A stretch of DNA of 64,000 nt from Gossypium raimondii (GCF_025698545.1 NC_068571.1:47773733-47837732); one strand, 5' to 3'; shown: positions 33,629 to 46,776, numbered from the stretch's first letter. Notes: a model not told the origin generated them from the letters alone. Numbers and translations are program-made.

Positions 33629-36467
33629 AATTATTTGAATTGACAACTTGTATAGTTTTCAGACTCCTCAAACATGACTGAAATTGTCACAAGTATCTCA
33701 TCTATTTATATATTTAATTTTTTATTATACCTTATAACAAATGTCACATTCTTAATTCACTTGTAAAGTCTAAAAACCCACAAGCTATATATAATATCGT
33801 TTTTCCATATATAATTGTTTATGTATTGATCAATTTGAAATATGAATGTTCAATTTTGCTTAAGACACCTATATTTATAAATAATTAACCTAAACTCATT
33901 TAGACCTATCCACACTATTTTTTTAAAAAAATCTTTTATTTAATATTTGATAATTTAATATTGTTTATTAAATTTTTTGAAAGTTTATTAAATATTTAAG
34001 TATAAATAACTTTATTTATTTTAAATATTTACATTATAGTATAGTTTTTATATAACATAAATTACATCATTTATAAAAATATTTATATCATAAACTTAAA
34101 AAATAAGTTGAGCCGGATTGACTTTGAGCTTTTAGTATTAATTCTTAAGCCTGATTCATATTTTAAACATATTTAATTTTATATAGTATTTTTGTTTAAA
34201 TCCTCTCAAATATCGGTCGGAAAGAATTTTGAATTTGGAATGAGTAAGGTAGCACTTGGGCATGTGGACTATTTAGCATGAAAACTGTTCGGTCTTTCAA
34301 GTTTTGATTCTAGGGCAAAGCCAAGATGGCAAGCATGGGTTTTTGCTGGAAAAATCTCTCTTTTGGCCTCTCAATAAATTTAATACTTTAATTTCAGTCC
34401 TTAAGACAAATGATTCTTTTTTAAAATTTTAACCCCTCCTAACTATTAATGATTCAATTAAATCCTTTTAGTTTCTTGGTCAAGTGAAAAAAGTTACATT
34501 TTTAATCCCTTCCAAAAATTGATGATTCAATTTAAACCCTTTTCGATCTTTCAAAATATTATAAATTTATTTCAATCTTTCTAGCATAAAATTCATGATT
34601 TCACCCATTCGCATTAGTTTGATCAAACAAAACTTATCAAAATAAAAAAGAATCTATTCCAAATTCAATTCGGTTTAGAGTGGGCCTAATTAGCTCGATT
34701 CTTAGATTGGTTTAATATCTACATTTTTTACATACAAGGGGTAGGTAGGGAGTTGGCCGATTAGCCCCTATGCTCAAAGGGTTAATTGCTTTGTTAATCC
34801 TTCTTAAAATTTTATAATTCAATTTAAAGTTTTTAATACAAAATTCATGCTTTACCCCAAATAGTTTTAAAGTTAACAAAATAAAATTATGGTTTGGCCC
34901 CTCCTTACATAAAATGAGTGGAGTAAGAGGTGATCCACTCGGCATCTTTTTATGGAAAAGTGAAATAATTAAAAGGGAAAGCTTAGAACTTTTTCATTTT
35001 TGGCAATGGTCGACAGCCCTCATAAAAGTAATATATTCTTATGATGACCACTTGACGGATATGCAATAACGAAAAGTATGTAAACATGGCGTTGAAGACA
35101 ATGTTTTGAGTAGTTCTTCAGTAGGAGTTTAGATTGTGCGCATTAGTTTTGGCTTTTATCTTGCCTTGGGATTGAAAATCATAGCTTTTTACATAAAACA
35201 TCAACTTCAAACTTTGAAGATAATATTATTCTGACGGGTAGTACAAACATTAAACATAAACAATAAAATAAACATAGAGGATAATTATGAAGATAAAAAT
35301 TGAGGAAGGAAGATGCATTGTCTTTATACTTTTATTTTTAAAAATTTAATCTCTTTACTTTTCAAAATTTTAAAATTAGGTCCGATAGTTGGTACTATTA
35401 AAATTATTTTGTTAAATTCACATTCATTATAATATTTTTTAGTTACATGGTTGTCACGTGAATTCTTTTTATATTTCAATTTGTCATACCAACAAATTTA
35501 ACAAAAAATTAATAGTGTTAAAATTGAACCTGAATTTTAAAATCTGAAAAATAGAAAAATTAAATTCCTAAAATAAAAATAAAGGAACTAAATTATAATT
35601 CATGTAGACATATTTTAACGAAAAATAATTCTTTTATTAAAAGTTTATATGAAATAATTGATTTTCTTTCAAATGATGTCTAATTTCTTTATTACCAGTT
35701 CCAACTAATGATTTAATACATGGTTTCTTCTTTGTTGTTTATGTTTTGGTGAAAACAAAGAGACGATAAAATAATCTTTGAGGGTCCGTTATTGTTTAGT
35801 TATTTATCAGAATTTTCTGTCCAAAAAATTGAATTAAAATTTAAAGATAGTCTTTCTATTTATCGATTTAGATCATTTTATTACTCCTATTTTTGGTTTT
35901 GGATAGCTTTTTCCTTAATTCTATTTTAAAAAAGATTCAATTTTCATAATTTTGTTTACTAATTTGGCCTTTACTTTTTTATTATTGTCTTAATTAGCTC
36001 TCAACCTATTTTGTTCAATTTAGACGAATTTCACTATAATTTAACAAAATTATTAGAAATTAATAGTGATGTAATTTAATGGATTTTGTAAAGCACAATA
36101 GGGTCAATTGCAATTCCAATCCCTTTACTTTTTAAAGAAATATAAAATGATTAAATTTTAATTTAAGAATTGTTAGTACCATTAATTTTTTATTATTAAA
36201 TTCAGGTTCATTATAATTTTTTATTACATGGATATTAAGTGAGTTTTTTTTAAGTTTCAAAAGGTCACAGAAAATTTAACAAAAGAAAAATTAATGGTGT
36301 TAACAAATGGATCTAAATTCTTAAATTCGAAAAATAAATGGACTGAATTTTTTAAAATAAAAGTATGAATATTAAATTTTAAATATATAAAGCGTACAAA
36401 AACTTTTAAAAGATTATAATTTCTAAATTTTTATTTTATAATTTAATAAAAAATAATTAATTCAAAG
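33629..36467. other. AT-rich intergenic with remnants of foldback repeats
   Basis: No supported gene in 2.8 kb. 35310-35610 and 36105-36440 carry blocks such as TTAATCTCTTTACTTTTCAA, TTGTTAAATTCACATTCATTA and TTAATAGTGTTAAAATTGAA, shared with the foldback family at 22442 and 61922. The 77-residue frame at 34712 has no recognisable features. Confidence 0.4.
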
Positions 36468-37121
36468 TAGACATGTTTATGGGTTGGGCCACCCCGTCCG
36501 GCCTGAAATGCGAGAGGATTTGGGCAAAAATATAGGCCCGAAAAATGGGCTTGGACAAAAAATTAAGGCTCGTTTAGAAAATGGACCTGGTCTCAGGTAA
36601 GGCATTTTTTGTCCAAGCCCGGCCCGACCTAAATTCACTAAAGGACAAAAAAATTTGTTTTTTATATTATTTTCTCCCTATTTTGCTACTATTTACTATT
36701 ATGTTGCTAATATTTTGTTGTTATTGTTTGGATATTGTATAAAACTTATTTTATTGTTAATTTTGTTATTATTTTAAAAACATTTGTTAATTTTGTTATT
36801 ATTTTAGAGGCATTTGCTTATTAAGTTGTATCTATTTTAATGTTATTTAAGTATACATATTTTTTTAAATTTATTTTAATTTGTTGGGAAATATTTATTT
36901 TGATGTTTTTAGTATTTTGATGTATTATATATATTTTAAAATTGTATAAATAATAATATAAAAATTAATATAGGCGGGCCAGGTCGAGTCCTTATTTTAA
37001 CATTTTATCCAGATCGAATTTGGACAAAATTTTAAGCTCATTTTTCGGGCTAAGCCGAAACTGAACCTAACAAACAGGCCTAAATTTTTAATTGAGCCCA
37101 GCCCGGACTATGCATACCTCT
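36468..37121. mobile_element. GGGCC-rich MULE-like MITE, copy 2
   Basis: Left arm TAGACATGTTTATGGGTTGG with GGCCCGAAAAATGGGCTTGG; right arm CATTTTTCGGGCTAAGCCG to CCCGGACTATGCATACCTCT. The core is AT-rich and matches copy 1 in inverted order (TTTTATTGTTAATTTTGTTA). Flanking 9-mers AATTCAAAG and TACCCAAAG agree at 6 of 9. Confidence 0.65.
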
Positions 37122-37289
37122 TACCCAAAGCGAAGTGTGTGAATACCATACTAATTATATAAAAACAACGTAGTAAGCGCTGTAAATGTGCATACCTCAA
37201 ATATTGACAACAGTCCTTTTCTTTAATTTGGCGAATGGGTAAAAGAGGAGCATTTCAAACTTAAACAAAGAGAAAAGAAGACAGGGATA

Positions 37290-37655
37290 AAGCAGCCTAT
37301 AGTCCTTGAATTTGATAATTTCTTCAATTTGGTCCTTCAACTTTTTTATTTGCAATTTTTCCCGATTTGATCCCTAAATTTGGATTCCATAAAGGTGTGA
37401 TGAAACTAACTCTGAGATAATCTAAGAATATTTAAAAATCATACAAAAATTATAAAAGAATTTAATTTTTTTTAAAAATTAGGTAATGATGTAGAACAAT
37501 CTCAAAGTGTAATATTATCATTCCTTAACAAAATCCAAAGTCAAGGATCAAATTAAAAAAAAGCCGCCAAGTGCCAAAGCTAAGTGGACCAAAAACAGTT
37601 TGGAATCATGATGGTAAAAATGATAAAAGTTTAAGGACTAAAAGTTGCTTTACCC
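37290..37655. repeat. diverged foldback-like repeat
   Basis: The left part (TAGTCCTTGAATTTGATAAT, TTGATCCCTAAATTTGG) and right part (AAGTCAAGGATCAAATTAAA, AAAAGTTTAAGGACTAAAAG) are partly inverted. It is a weak relative of the other foldbacks. 37656-37974 is AT-rich with nothing recognised. Confidence 0.4.
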
Positions 37656-37974
37656 AAAAAAATGAAAATGAAAAAAGGGAAAAGAAATTAGCAAAAAGAA
37701 TGAAAATAAATAGAAATAATTTATGTATATTTTAATATGCTTAATATTACTTTTTTATTATGCTACATTTTAATTAATTTTCTTGTAAATTATTATGTTA
37801 TGTTTATTTATTAATTAAAATAAATAAAAATAAATTTATTAATTATTATTATTATTTTAATTTAAATGATATATTTAAAGAAAATGACCAATATATGCAC
37901 CCCTAAGGTAATTTAAGATTTGAACATGATTTATTTGGAGATGAGTGTTTTAACTTTTGTTTTATTTTTATTTT

Positions 37975-38112
37975 TGATACAATGTCAAAAATTACCCATA
38001 GTCCCTCCTTAAACTTTAAATAAGAGAATAATGCGTTTCAGTACACTCGAACTCATGGCCTCCTGCTCTAACAACGATACCGATGTCAATCGAACTAAGA
38101 CTCAATAGATAT
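37975..38112 (-). mobile_element. tRNA-derived SINE, type A, copy 2
   Basis: The complement of 9606-9740: reverse-strand TTGAGTCTTAGTTCGATTGA, then GAGTTCGAGTGTACTGAAAC (box B), GCATTATTCTCTTATTTAAA and AGGGACTATGGGTAATTT. Same order and spacing as the other two copies, with scattered differences. Confidence 0.65.
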
Positions 38113-38424
38113 TTTTATTTTGTTTTTAAATAATGCATATAAAGATTGGAATAATTTAAATTAATAAGTATCATAAATTTAATTTTATAATAAAAAAATA
38201 AAATTGACAAAAATAACTTTTGACAACTATTTAATAAATTAGAAAAATCTAAATAATTGTTCCATCATTTACTGAACCACAAATAGCCACAGGGAATAGT
38301 GCTGTGGTTCACCCAAGAACAATGGATCACTCCAATATCCCTGAGGTTTACGAGAGACCGGTTCATGATAAAGGAAACAGGCCCCTGCTTTTTATCCATC
38401 AGGTTTAGTTTAATTTCAAAATTG

Positions 38425-38497
38425 TGGAGATGCGGGGTATCGATCCCCGTACCTCTCGCATGCTAAGCGAGCGCTCTACCATCTGAGCTACATCCCC
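38425..38497 (-). tRNA. tRNA-Ala(AGC): tRNA-Ala (anticodon AGC), nuclear, intact
   Basis: The 73-nt gene folds as a complete cloverleaf. The 7-bp acceptor stem GGGGATG/CATCTCC contains the G3-U70 pair that marks tRNA-Ala. The D arm is GCTC/GAGC, the anticodon stem is CTCGC/GCGAG with loop TTAGCAT (anticodon AGC), the T stem is CGGGG/CCCCG and the discriminator is A73. The sequence is as I remember for plant tRNA-Ala(AGC). Box A (TAGCTCAGATGG) and box B (GGATCGATACC) are present. A TTTT run 4-5 bases past the 3' end is a Pol III terminator, and CAA lies just upstream of the 5' end. No intron. Confidence 0.97.
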
Positions 38498-39456
38498 TTG
38501 TTGCGTATGCGACGCAATATATTTACTAAAAAAAATAAATACAGAAAAAGGAAACTTGAAGCCCGCAACGATAGGTTATTAAATTAAAATACTAGTTCCT
38601 TATACAGTTTTTAATAATTTTAAATTAAATTTTAATAAATAATAATTTTAAGTTCTAAAATATTATTATTTTATTATAGAGTTTTAATCATGAAAATTAG
38701 CACGTAAATAGAAAATATCATTTTTTTCTAAATATAACATAGAAAACAATTTAAATACATAGTTTATAAATATAAAATACCTTAAAAATAAATTTTTATT
38801 TTTCTCTTTATTTATTTTTCTGTCCTTTTTCCCTTTTCTTGGTCAAGTTATAATGTTGGTTCCTTTATTATACTTAAATTTAGAATTAAATTCACATGAT
38901 TTGATCCTTTTATTTTTACTATATAATTGGTTATTCAAAATAGCTAACACTTATAATTATTCTAATTAAAATAATGACATGGATCTTTTATTAAAAAACC
39001 TCTCCTAACTACATCAAGGCTTAATCATCTTCTAACTAATCATACTAACATAAAAAATTTATTGGAATGAGTATTTTAAAGAAAAATCCACTTGAGCATT
39101 TGAACTAAAACTATAAACCATGTTAATTATTTGGCTAACTAATTATATTGTAAAAGTAAATCAACACATTATGTCAAATTAAATATAAGGGCTAAATCTC
39201 AAATATAAATATAATAAAAGGACCAAACCTAAAATTTTACATTCTTTCTTTCCTTTTTTCTATGGTGCCTAGCTACAATAAACTATGTATTTAGTTTTTA
39301 TATATGTTAAAGATGTATAAGTGGTTGGAAGAAGTGGAAGTGGATTTCTTTCCTAAATATTTGGACCAAGTTTGAATCCTATAATTGTTATTATTGAGAG
39401 TGCTTTACTTGAATATCACCCCCGACCTGAATAGAATTTTGCTCAGATCGTAAACC

Positions 39457-39722
39457 GGATGGCGATTGGCCCCTCTTTGGTGCCAAGGGAAAGAATATAA
39501 GAAGCATCTGACTCCTTCATGCATGCTCCACTTGGCTAGGGGATATAGCTCAGTTGGTATAGAGCTCTGCTCTTGCAATTGGGCCGTTGTGATTACGGGT
39601 TGGGTGTCTAATTGTCCAGGCAGTAATGATAGTATCTTGTATCTGAATCGGTGGCTCATTTTTTCTTAGTAACGGGGAAGGGGATCGAAACATGCCACTG
39701 AAAGACTCTACTGAGACAAACC
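39457..39722 (+). pseudogene. trnA-UGC fragment: plastid-derived DNA (NUPT): trnA-UGC 5' exon, spacer and intron start
   Basis: The stretch from CCCCTCTTTGGTGCC through CTCCTTCATGCATGCTCCAC, GGGGATATAGCTCAGTTGGT and GGGTTGGGTGTCTAATTGTC to CTGAAAGACTCTACTGAGAC matches, from memory, the plastid rRNA-operon spacer with the 5' exon and the first part of the group II intron of trnA-UGC. The tRNA exon has a 2-base insertion (GGTATAGAGC for GGTAGAGC), and the 3' exon is absent, so it is a decayed nuclear insert. Sequence before 39457 (from about 39400) may also be plastid. Overlapping frames at 39405 and 39466 are artefacts. Confidence 0.85.
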
Positions 39723-41005
39723 AAAATTAATAAATTAAATTTAGTCTTTTTTAACCTTTGATTAAATAGAAAATTTAAAATTTTAGCCCTTTCGAAAATC
39801 TAATAATTTAATTTAAGTATTTTTAATACAAAAGTTTTAATTTTGGCCCCAAATTTTATAATTTTATCTTGACCCTAAACAAAATTTTGACCTCATCTCT
39901 TGGTGATAAGTCAATATTTTTTAGTTTAAAATTTTACCTATTTATTTTAAGAATTAAATGTTTAGATACTAAATAACGAAATGTATATTAGTGGTATTAA
40001 TTAATTTACATTTTAACATGTATTATAATGACTCATTAAAGAAAATAAATAAATAATTAGAAAAATAAGTGGTTGCTCACCTCATTTCTTAATTATGTGG
40101 TAGGGATTCAATCTCTATTTATGAAAACGGAACATATTTCATAACTAATCATTCACCTTTTCAAAAAATGGATTTAATCCTATTATCATTGGAAAGCTAG
40201 GGTTTATAGTTTGATGAGAGATTATATATGACGGAATTGAAGTGATTAAAAGTCAAAGATGATATCATTATACATCCTCCACTATGAAAATCTTATATAA
40301 AATACTTACTGCATATTCATAAATACACAAATTTTATCTTGGAGTTAAATAGTTATGTTGTTGAGATTTATTTATTATAATTAGTATCATTCTCTTACTT
40401 CGTGTTAGGTTGATTATTTATTTGTGTTAAATTACGGAAAGATTTTGAAAGTTAAAATATATTCTAATTATACTTATAAAATTTAATGATATTAATTATT
40501 TGGATTAATTAATAATATTATAAAAATAGATGGACCAAATTTTATTAGAAATTAAAGTGTAGTGGTTAAAATTTAAATTTAGGCATAATAGAAAATCAAA
40601 ATCAAAATCAAAATTTAATCATTTTTCTAAAATTACAAAAAAGTAGGGTAAGACCAACACAAACATAAAAGAAACAGGAACCACGTGTCAAGATTTAAGA
40701 CTTTTGGGGTTTTAAACTATATATGATAATGCAATGTTTTAAACGAAAAGTTAACGATATTAACTATTTGGATGAATTAATAGCATTATAAAAATATAGC
40801 GACTAATTTATATAAAAATTAAAATATAAAGATTAAATGTCAAATTTAAACATATTAAAGAAACCAAAACTTAAATTTAACGATATTGACAAAAATGCAA
40901 AAAGAAAAAAGAAAAAAAAAGGGGAGAAATATACCTAAAAAAATTAGAGGAAGCAAAATTATAATTTAACCATTATTAACATAATATAAAAAAGAAAACA
41001 CCCAA
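39723..41005. other. AT-rich intergenic before the LINE
   Basis: Nothing recognised apart from the 17-bp LINE target duplication at 40989-41005. 38498-39456 is likewise AT-rich and empty. Confidence 0.35.
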
Positions 41006-41067
41006 GTAGTCGCCAAGAGTGCTTTGTCGCAAAATCCTAGAGAGAGCAGTGGATGCTGCAGCTTGCG

Positions 41068-42135
41068 ATGGAGGAAAGTGGTGGTGATGATAGTGGGGGG
41101 AGGGATAAGATTTCCTTTTTAGCAGAATAACTTATTCAATTATCGGTAAAGGAATCGATGGTGGTGCCAAGTGGAAAACCAACTCTGATTTGTACAATAT
41201 GGACAGAGAAGTTTTATAATCCTGAAAGTTTTAAAGCGCAGATGAGAAGTATATGGAAGACAAGGAAAAGTTTTGAGATTTTGAATGCAGGGCAGAATTT
41301 ATTTTTGATAGAATTTGATTTAGATGAGGATCTGGAGGCAATTATGGAAGGAAGACCATGGCTCTTTCGTAAAAGTGCTATACTGTTTGACAGATTAACT
41401 AAACCGATTGAGAGGGCATAGATCCGTCTGACTTTATCTCCGTATTGGATAAAAATTGGTACGTGTCCACCAGAGTTTGATAAGAAAGATCTTTTACATG
41501 CCATTGGTGTCACGTTTGGTGGGGTTATCAAATCTGAAATCAATAGGAGCTTATGTCAACTGAAGATCAATTTGGATGTGCAAAAACCCCTTCGAAGAGG
41601 TATTTTTGTCTCGATTGATAACTCTAATAAATCGTGGATCCCTTTTAAGTATGAGAAACTCCCTATGTTTTGTTTCGGTTACAGAAGAATGGGGCATAAT
41701 CTCACAGAATGTCAAGTGCTAAACCCTGTTGTGAAAGAGAAATTCAAAGAAGATTCAAACTACACGTTGGCCTTAAAAGCAGAACCGAATTTAATTGGGA
41801 AGGAAAATTTGAAATTTAATGATTTTTCAAATAAGGTGAGGGTGCAGTGCTCCTATGCAGGCGGTACAGAAGTGTTGCCAACCAATTATATAACATCTAT
41901 GGAGGAAAATAATAAAGATGAACAGTTGGATGAAAATAAATATGAGAAGGTTAATTTTTCAAATATTACTATGAAGCCAAGCTGGAGAAGAATCGCTCCA
42001 ATTATCATGATGAATCAAGAGAAGAGTGATAATGGTACAAGAAAAAGGAAAATCCCTGAAGAAGATATCGACAGATGCAATATGGAGTTTACTGAAAGGA
42101 AAAAAACGTTTGAAAAAAGTAGAATGGGGTTGTGA
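41068..42135 (+). pseudogene. LINE ORF1: DUF4283 and zinc-knuckle protein, with nonsense codons
   Basis: One frame from the ATG at 41068 (MEESGGDDSGG...) to TGA at 42133-42135 would give 355 residues but for TAA at 41128-41130 and TAG at 41419-41421. The part after 41158 resembles the DUF4283 region of plant LINE ORF1/gag-like proteins (NLFLIEFDLDEDLEAIMEGR PWLF). It is followed by a zf-CCHC_4-like knuckle, CFGYRRMGHNLTEC, in which the second zinc cysteine is tyrosine. The product would bind LINE RNA in the ribonucleoprotein particle. Two stops and the lost cysteine mean it is dead. Confidence 0.85.
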
Positions 42136-42234
42136 GAATGTTCTACCCGAAGAAATGAAGGAAACTACATTGCAGGAAAATGCTCCACAATTCATAGGAT
42201 CGGCGGCTGCCAGTGGGCAAGCCGACCGACAGCA

Positions 42235-45200
42235 ATGAAAAGAATAAGTTGGAATGTCCGTGGATTGGGGAGTACACGGGCAGTAAGAAGGTTGCGGTAC
42301 TTTTTGCAGCAGTATAATCCTCACATGGCCTTCTTAATGGAGACAAAAATTGACAAGCAACGTATAGAAATAGTTAGAAGGAGATGTGGTTTCCAGAATG
42401 AGATTGATGTTGAAGCAGAGAGATCGCGAGGTGGCCTGTGTTTAGCTTGGAAAGATGATATAAAAGTTACTCTAAGGAGTTTCTCTAAAAACCACATTGA
42501 CGTCATGGTCAAAGACGAAAGGGATAAAGAAGAATGGAGATTTATGGGTTTCTATGGCACACCTTATGCTAACAACAAAAATGTTTCGTGGAATCTGCTA
42601 AAGAAACTGGGGGAAGATAAAACAAAACCATGGTTGGTGAGTGGTGATTTTAATGAAATTATGTATTCGTTTGAAAAGAGGGGAGGGATACCAAGAGAGG
42701 AGAGAAGAATGGTGGCTTTCCGTGAGACTTTAGAAGAATGTCAGTTAGAAGACATGGGTTATTCAGTGGCTTGGTTTACATGGGAAAGAGGAAACTTGCC
42801 TGAAACGAATATAAGGGAGAGACTTGATAGGGGAGTTGTTAATGAAAAATGGTGGTATCGTTTTCCAACAGGTAATATTCAGCATTTACCCCATTCTATG
42901 TCTGATCACTGCCCACTTCTTCTAATTACTAATAGTGGCAAAATTCATGGGGGGAACTTAAATTTTAAATTTGAAGCATGGTGGGTCAGGGAAGAAATGT
43001 TGGAGGAAAAAATTAAGGCATCATGGGGATCATTGACAAACACATTAATGAAGAAACTTGAAAGATTACAATCTGATCTATTGGCATGGGCGAGATTAAT
43101 TAAAAAAGAGAGACAGAGATTAAAGAAAAAACTCAGGAAGGATCTTGATATCTTAATGGAGGAGGAGAAGGACGAGGATACATTAGGAAAAATTATTGAT
43201 ACAAGGATTCTCCTAAATTTGGAAATTGACAAAGATGAACTCTATTGGGAGCAAAGGGCTAGGGCGAATTGGCTTAAAGCAGGTGATAAGAATTCAGCTT
43301 TTTTCCTTAAGTTTGCCTCTTCAAGAAGGCGAATTAATATGATTTCTCGGCTGGAGCCTGAAGAAGGAAGAGAGACTACTGATTTAAATGAGATTAATGC
43401 AGCTGCTACCTCATTTTTTTCAAAAGTTATTCACATCAAATGGAATTGGAAACCTATCTTATCTCTTAATGGGCATTGAAAACCGTATCTCTCTAGATAT
43501 TAACCTGGCATTAATGTCAGTTTATTCTGAAGAAGAAGTGTATTCAGCTTTACAGGGAATGGGGCCTACTAAAGCACCAGGACCTGATGGTTTCCCTCCT
43601 ATATTTTTTCAGAAATTTTGCATATAGTAGGGAAGGAGGTTACAAAGTTCTGCTTGGGAATTTTAAACAGTAATCAAAATTTGGATTCTATCAACCAAAC
43701 AGATATTGTGTTAATCCCAAAAATCCCAAACCCCAAAAGTTTGGTTAACTTTAGACCTATTAGTTTGTGTTCGGTCCTATATAAAATTGTGGCTAAGACA
43801 ATTGCTAATCGACTTCAAGTTGTAATTGAGAAATGTATTGATGAAGCCCAGAGTGCCTTTGTCTTAGGCAGATTGATTTCAGATAATGTGCTTTTGGCTC
43901 ATGAGATTCTGCATACTTTTCGAAATAAGCGAGTAGGGAAAAAAGATTGTATGGCAGTTAAGCTTGATATGAGCAAAGCTTATGATAGAGTTGAGTGGCC
44001 TTTCCTAAAAGAAGTTATGTTAAGGATGGGTTTCGCAAGGGAATGGGTGGAATTAATCATGAAATGTATCAGCACAACGTCTTTTGCAGTGAATATAAAC
44101 GGGGAAAGAGGAAAAAAATTTCAATCGTCTAGGGTTTACGTCAAGGAGATCCTCTTAGCCCATTTCTCTTTCTTTTTTGCAGTGAGGGTCTTTCATCTTT
44201 AATGCGTATGGCAATGAATAAAGGCTTGATAAAAGGTGCAAAGGTTAGTAGAAGAGGCCCAGAGATATCACATCTTCTATTTGCAGATGATTGTATACTG
44301 TTCGGGGAAGCATCAGATAGAGGAGCAGAATTTTAAAAGAAATCCTAATGGAATACGAAAGGTGTTCAGGTCAATGTGTCAATTTTGATAAATCTACTAT
44401 TTTCTATAGTTCGAACACATCAGAAGAGAAGGAAAGGGAAGTCTTAACAATCTTAGGGATAAGAAGATCAACAAACATGGAAAAGTACCTAGGCCTTCCT
44501 AATATGTTTGGCAGACAGAAGAAGGAATCTTTTCAAAGTTTAAAAGAGAAGATTCAGTCCAAAATTGAAGGATGGAGCACAAGATTCTTATCACAAGGAG
44601 GAAAGGAAGTTTTCATAAAATCAGTACTTCAAGCTATCCCAACCTATGCTATGTCCTGTTTTCTCTTACCAAAATCTCTTTGTGGGGAATTTGAAAGCAT
44701 TTTTGCTAAATTCTAGTGGCAAAAAGCACATGGGAACAAAGGAATACATTGGTGTCAGTGGAAGTATCTGTGTCGATCTAAAGAAGAAGGGGGAATGGGA
44801 TTCAAGAACATGGCACAATTTAACATCTCATTATTAGCTAAGCAAGGATGGAGAATTCTAAATAATCCAAACTCTTTGGTTGTGAAGTTTTAAAAGCAAA
44901 ATACTTTCCGAATGAAAATTTTTTGATTCACGCTTGAAAAACAATTGTTCGTATGCATGGAAAAGTATATGGGCTACGAAAGGCATTTTAGAGAAGGGAT
45001 TATATTGGAAGGTGGGCAGGGGTACGGATATATCAGTTATGAATGATGCTTGGATTCTTGATTTAAGTCCTACCAGATTATCATCTTTAGTTTATAATAT
45101 GAGTGAAGCTAAAGTTGCTGAGTTAATTAATACCAATAGCAGACTGTGGAGAAAAGAGTTGATAGAGTCTACCTTTCCAGAAGAAATAGCTGATAGAATC

Positions 45201-46313
45201 CTACGCATTCCACTGACAGTTAACCCTCATGATGATCTTCTGGCATGAAGCGGTGAGCCTTCAGGAGAATATACAATTCGTAGTGCCTATAAACTATTAC
45301 AAAGTTTGGATGAAGATCCTAGTGCTTACGCATTACAAACCGACTACAAGGGTTTCTATAATAAACTATGGCTACTTAATCTTCCTTCAATAATAAAGAT
45401 TACAGTCTGGAAAACATCATGGAGCTATCTTCCTTTACGGGCAAACACGCCACAAAGGCGGTTAACAAACACTACAATCTGTCCGAGGTGTGATAGTGGA
45501 ACAGAGATGATGAATCATCTATTTCGGGAATGTTCGACTTCAGTATTAGTATGGGGAGAATTAGCATGCCAGATTTTTCTATCTGAATATCATTTGGAGT
45601 TCCTGCTGTGGCTAGTCTGGGTCTTTGAGTAGAGTAATTCAACCCAATGTAAGATTTTCTGTTGCATTTTATGGGTAATCTGGGGAGATAGGATCGCAAG
45701 AGTACACAAGAAGGTCAGTAAATCTGAAAAATAAATTATAAGTTTTGCCCACATTTATATTTCAGAATTAAATGAGATTGAAACAAGTAGACCAAAAGTT
45801 TTTCCAGTGGTCAGTAAATGGAAGCCCCCACCTGATCAATTTGTGAAGATCAACTTTGATGTTGCATATATCGAAAGATCTTCTTCTTCTGCATTAGGAG
45901 TTGTGGCCAGAAACAACGAAGGAAAGGTTCTCCTTGCATGCTCGAAAATCCACAATCAAGTCGCTTCAGCTTTTGCTGTTGAGGCAATCGCGTGTAGAAG
46001 AGCAACCCAACTCGGCGTTGACATGAAATGGGAAAACATTATCATAGAAGGTGACTCATTATCAATAATCAAAAAGTGCAAAACAAATAGTCAGGATAAG
46101 TCACTGATTGGGGCATATATACATTATATTAAACAGATCTTACGTAAATCTCGAAAATGTAGATTCGAATATACTCCAAGAACAGCAAATTGTCTAGCAC
46201 ATTCTATTGCAACCGAAACAATGAAAAATAATGAGGAGGTTTACCTGATAGGAAAAGTTCCAGATTATGCAGAAACACAGAAGGAGAGGGATAGTGTGAG
46301 AAAACCAGACTGA
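42235..46313 (+). pseudogene. LINE ORF2: endonuclease / reverse transcriptase / RNase H, frameshifted
   Basis: Starts MKRISWNVRGLGS, the conserved start of the APE-type endonuclease (about 42235-42930, with SGDFNEI and SDHCPLL motifs). The RT follows, with APGPDGFPPIFF, FRPISLCSVLYKI, KLDMSKAYDRVEW, GLRQGDPLSP and the catalytic FADD box at 44280-44291. A zf-RVT region lies near 45300-45590. An RVT_3-type RNase H is at 45807-46313 (KINFDVAY, EGDSL). The frame changes near 43450, 43615, 44130, 44330 and 44900. Stops include TAG at 44714, TGA at 45246 and TAG at 45630. Target-primed reverse transcription is therefore lost. The catalytic motifs remain readable, which suggests moderate age. Confidence 0.9.
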
Positions 46314-46776
46314 AGAAATGGAACGTAAAGATGGAAAAATGGAGAGTTTAAAGTGGATAATCAAGAGGTTCGGCAGTGAAGCTCTCCTTAGGAATCTGGA
46401 ATCGTCTTAAACAAGAAATGTCAGATGATAAGATAAGACGATTTTCCAAAGCGTTTTTCAGATTGGGAATAGTTATAGCTTTAAATGCTGTTGTCTTGGG
46501 TTTTGTTTTATTTTCTATTGGTTTTATTGTTTAGTTCTATCCTATTTGGGCTTTGTTTTATTAAGACTTGGGTTTTTTTGTTTTAGGCTTTTGACTTTCT
46601 GGGCTATGAGTTTAAGATTTCTGTACTATTTTTTTTGTTTTAAATAAAATTCAATCTGATTATTGTTAAAAAAAGAAAAAGAAAAAGAAAACACCCAATA
46701 TCTAGACACTTGTTAAAGAAGGCAGGCCCTTTGGACCCATTCTTTTATATATAAGTACATAGATTTTATATTTATT

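Larger units (their letters stand above)
41006..46681 (+). mobile_element. near full-length L1-type LINE (non-LTR retrotransposon), inactive
   Basis: The 5.68-kb insert lies between identical 17-bp direct repeats AAAAAGAAAACACCCAA at 40989-41005 and 46682-46698. It has a 5' leader, ORF1 (nucleic-acid-binding), a 99-bp spacer, ORF2 (endonuclease, reverse transcriptase, zf-RVT, RNase H) and a 3'UTR ending in an A/G-rich tail (TTAAAAAAAGAAAAAG). The C-terminal RNase H after the RT is typical of plant L1 lineages. Premature stops and frameshifts in both ORFs make it non-autonomous. The intact duplication shows that both ends are preserved, so insertion was full length and fairly recent for a LINE. 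Confidence 0.92.

Noticed and set aside
39405-39669. Overlapping frames on both strands at 39405-39669
   Set aside because: They fall on plastid-derived trnA spacer sequence, which is non-coding.
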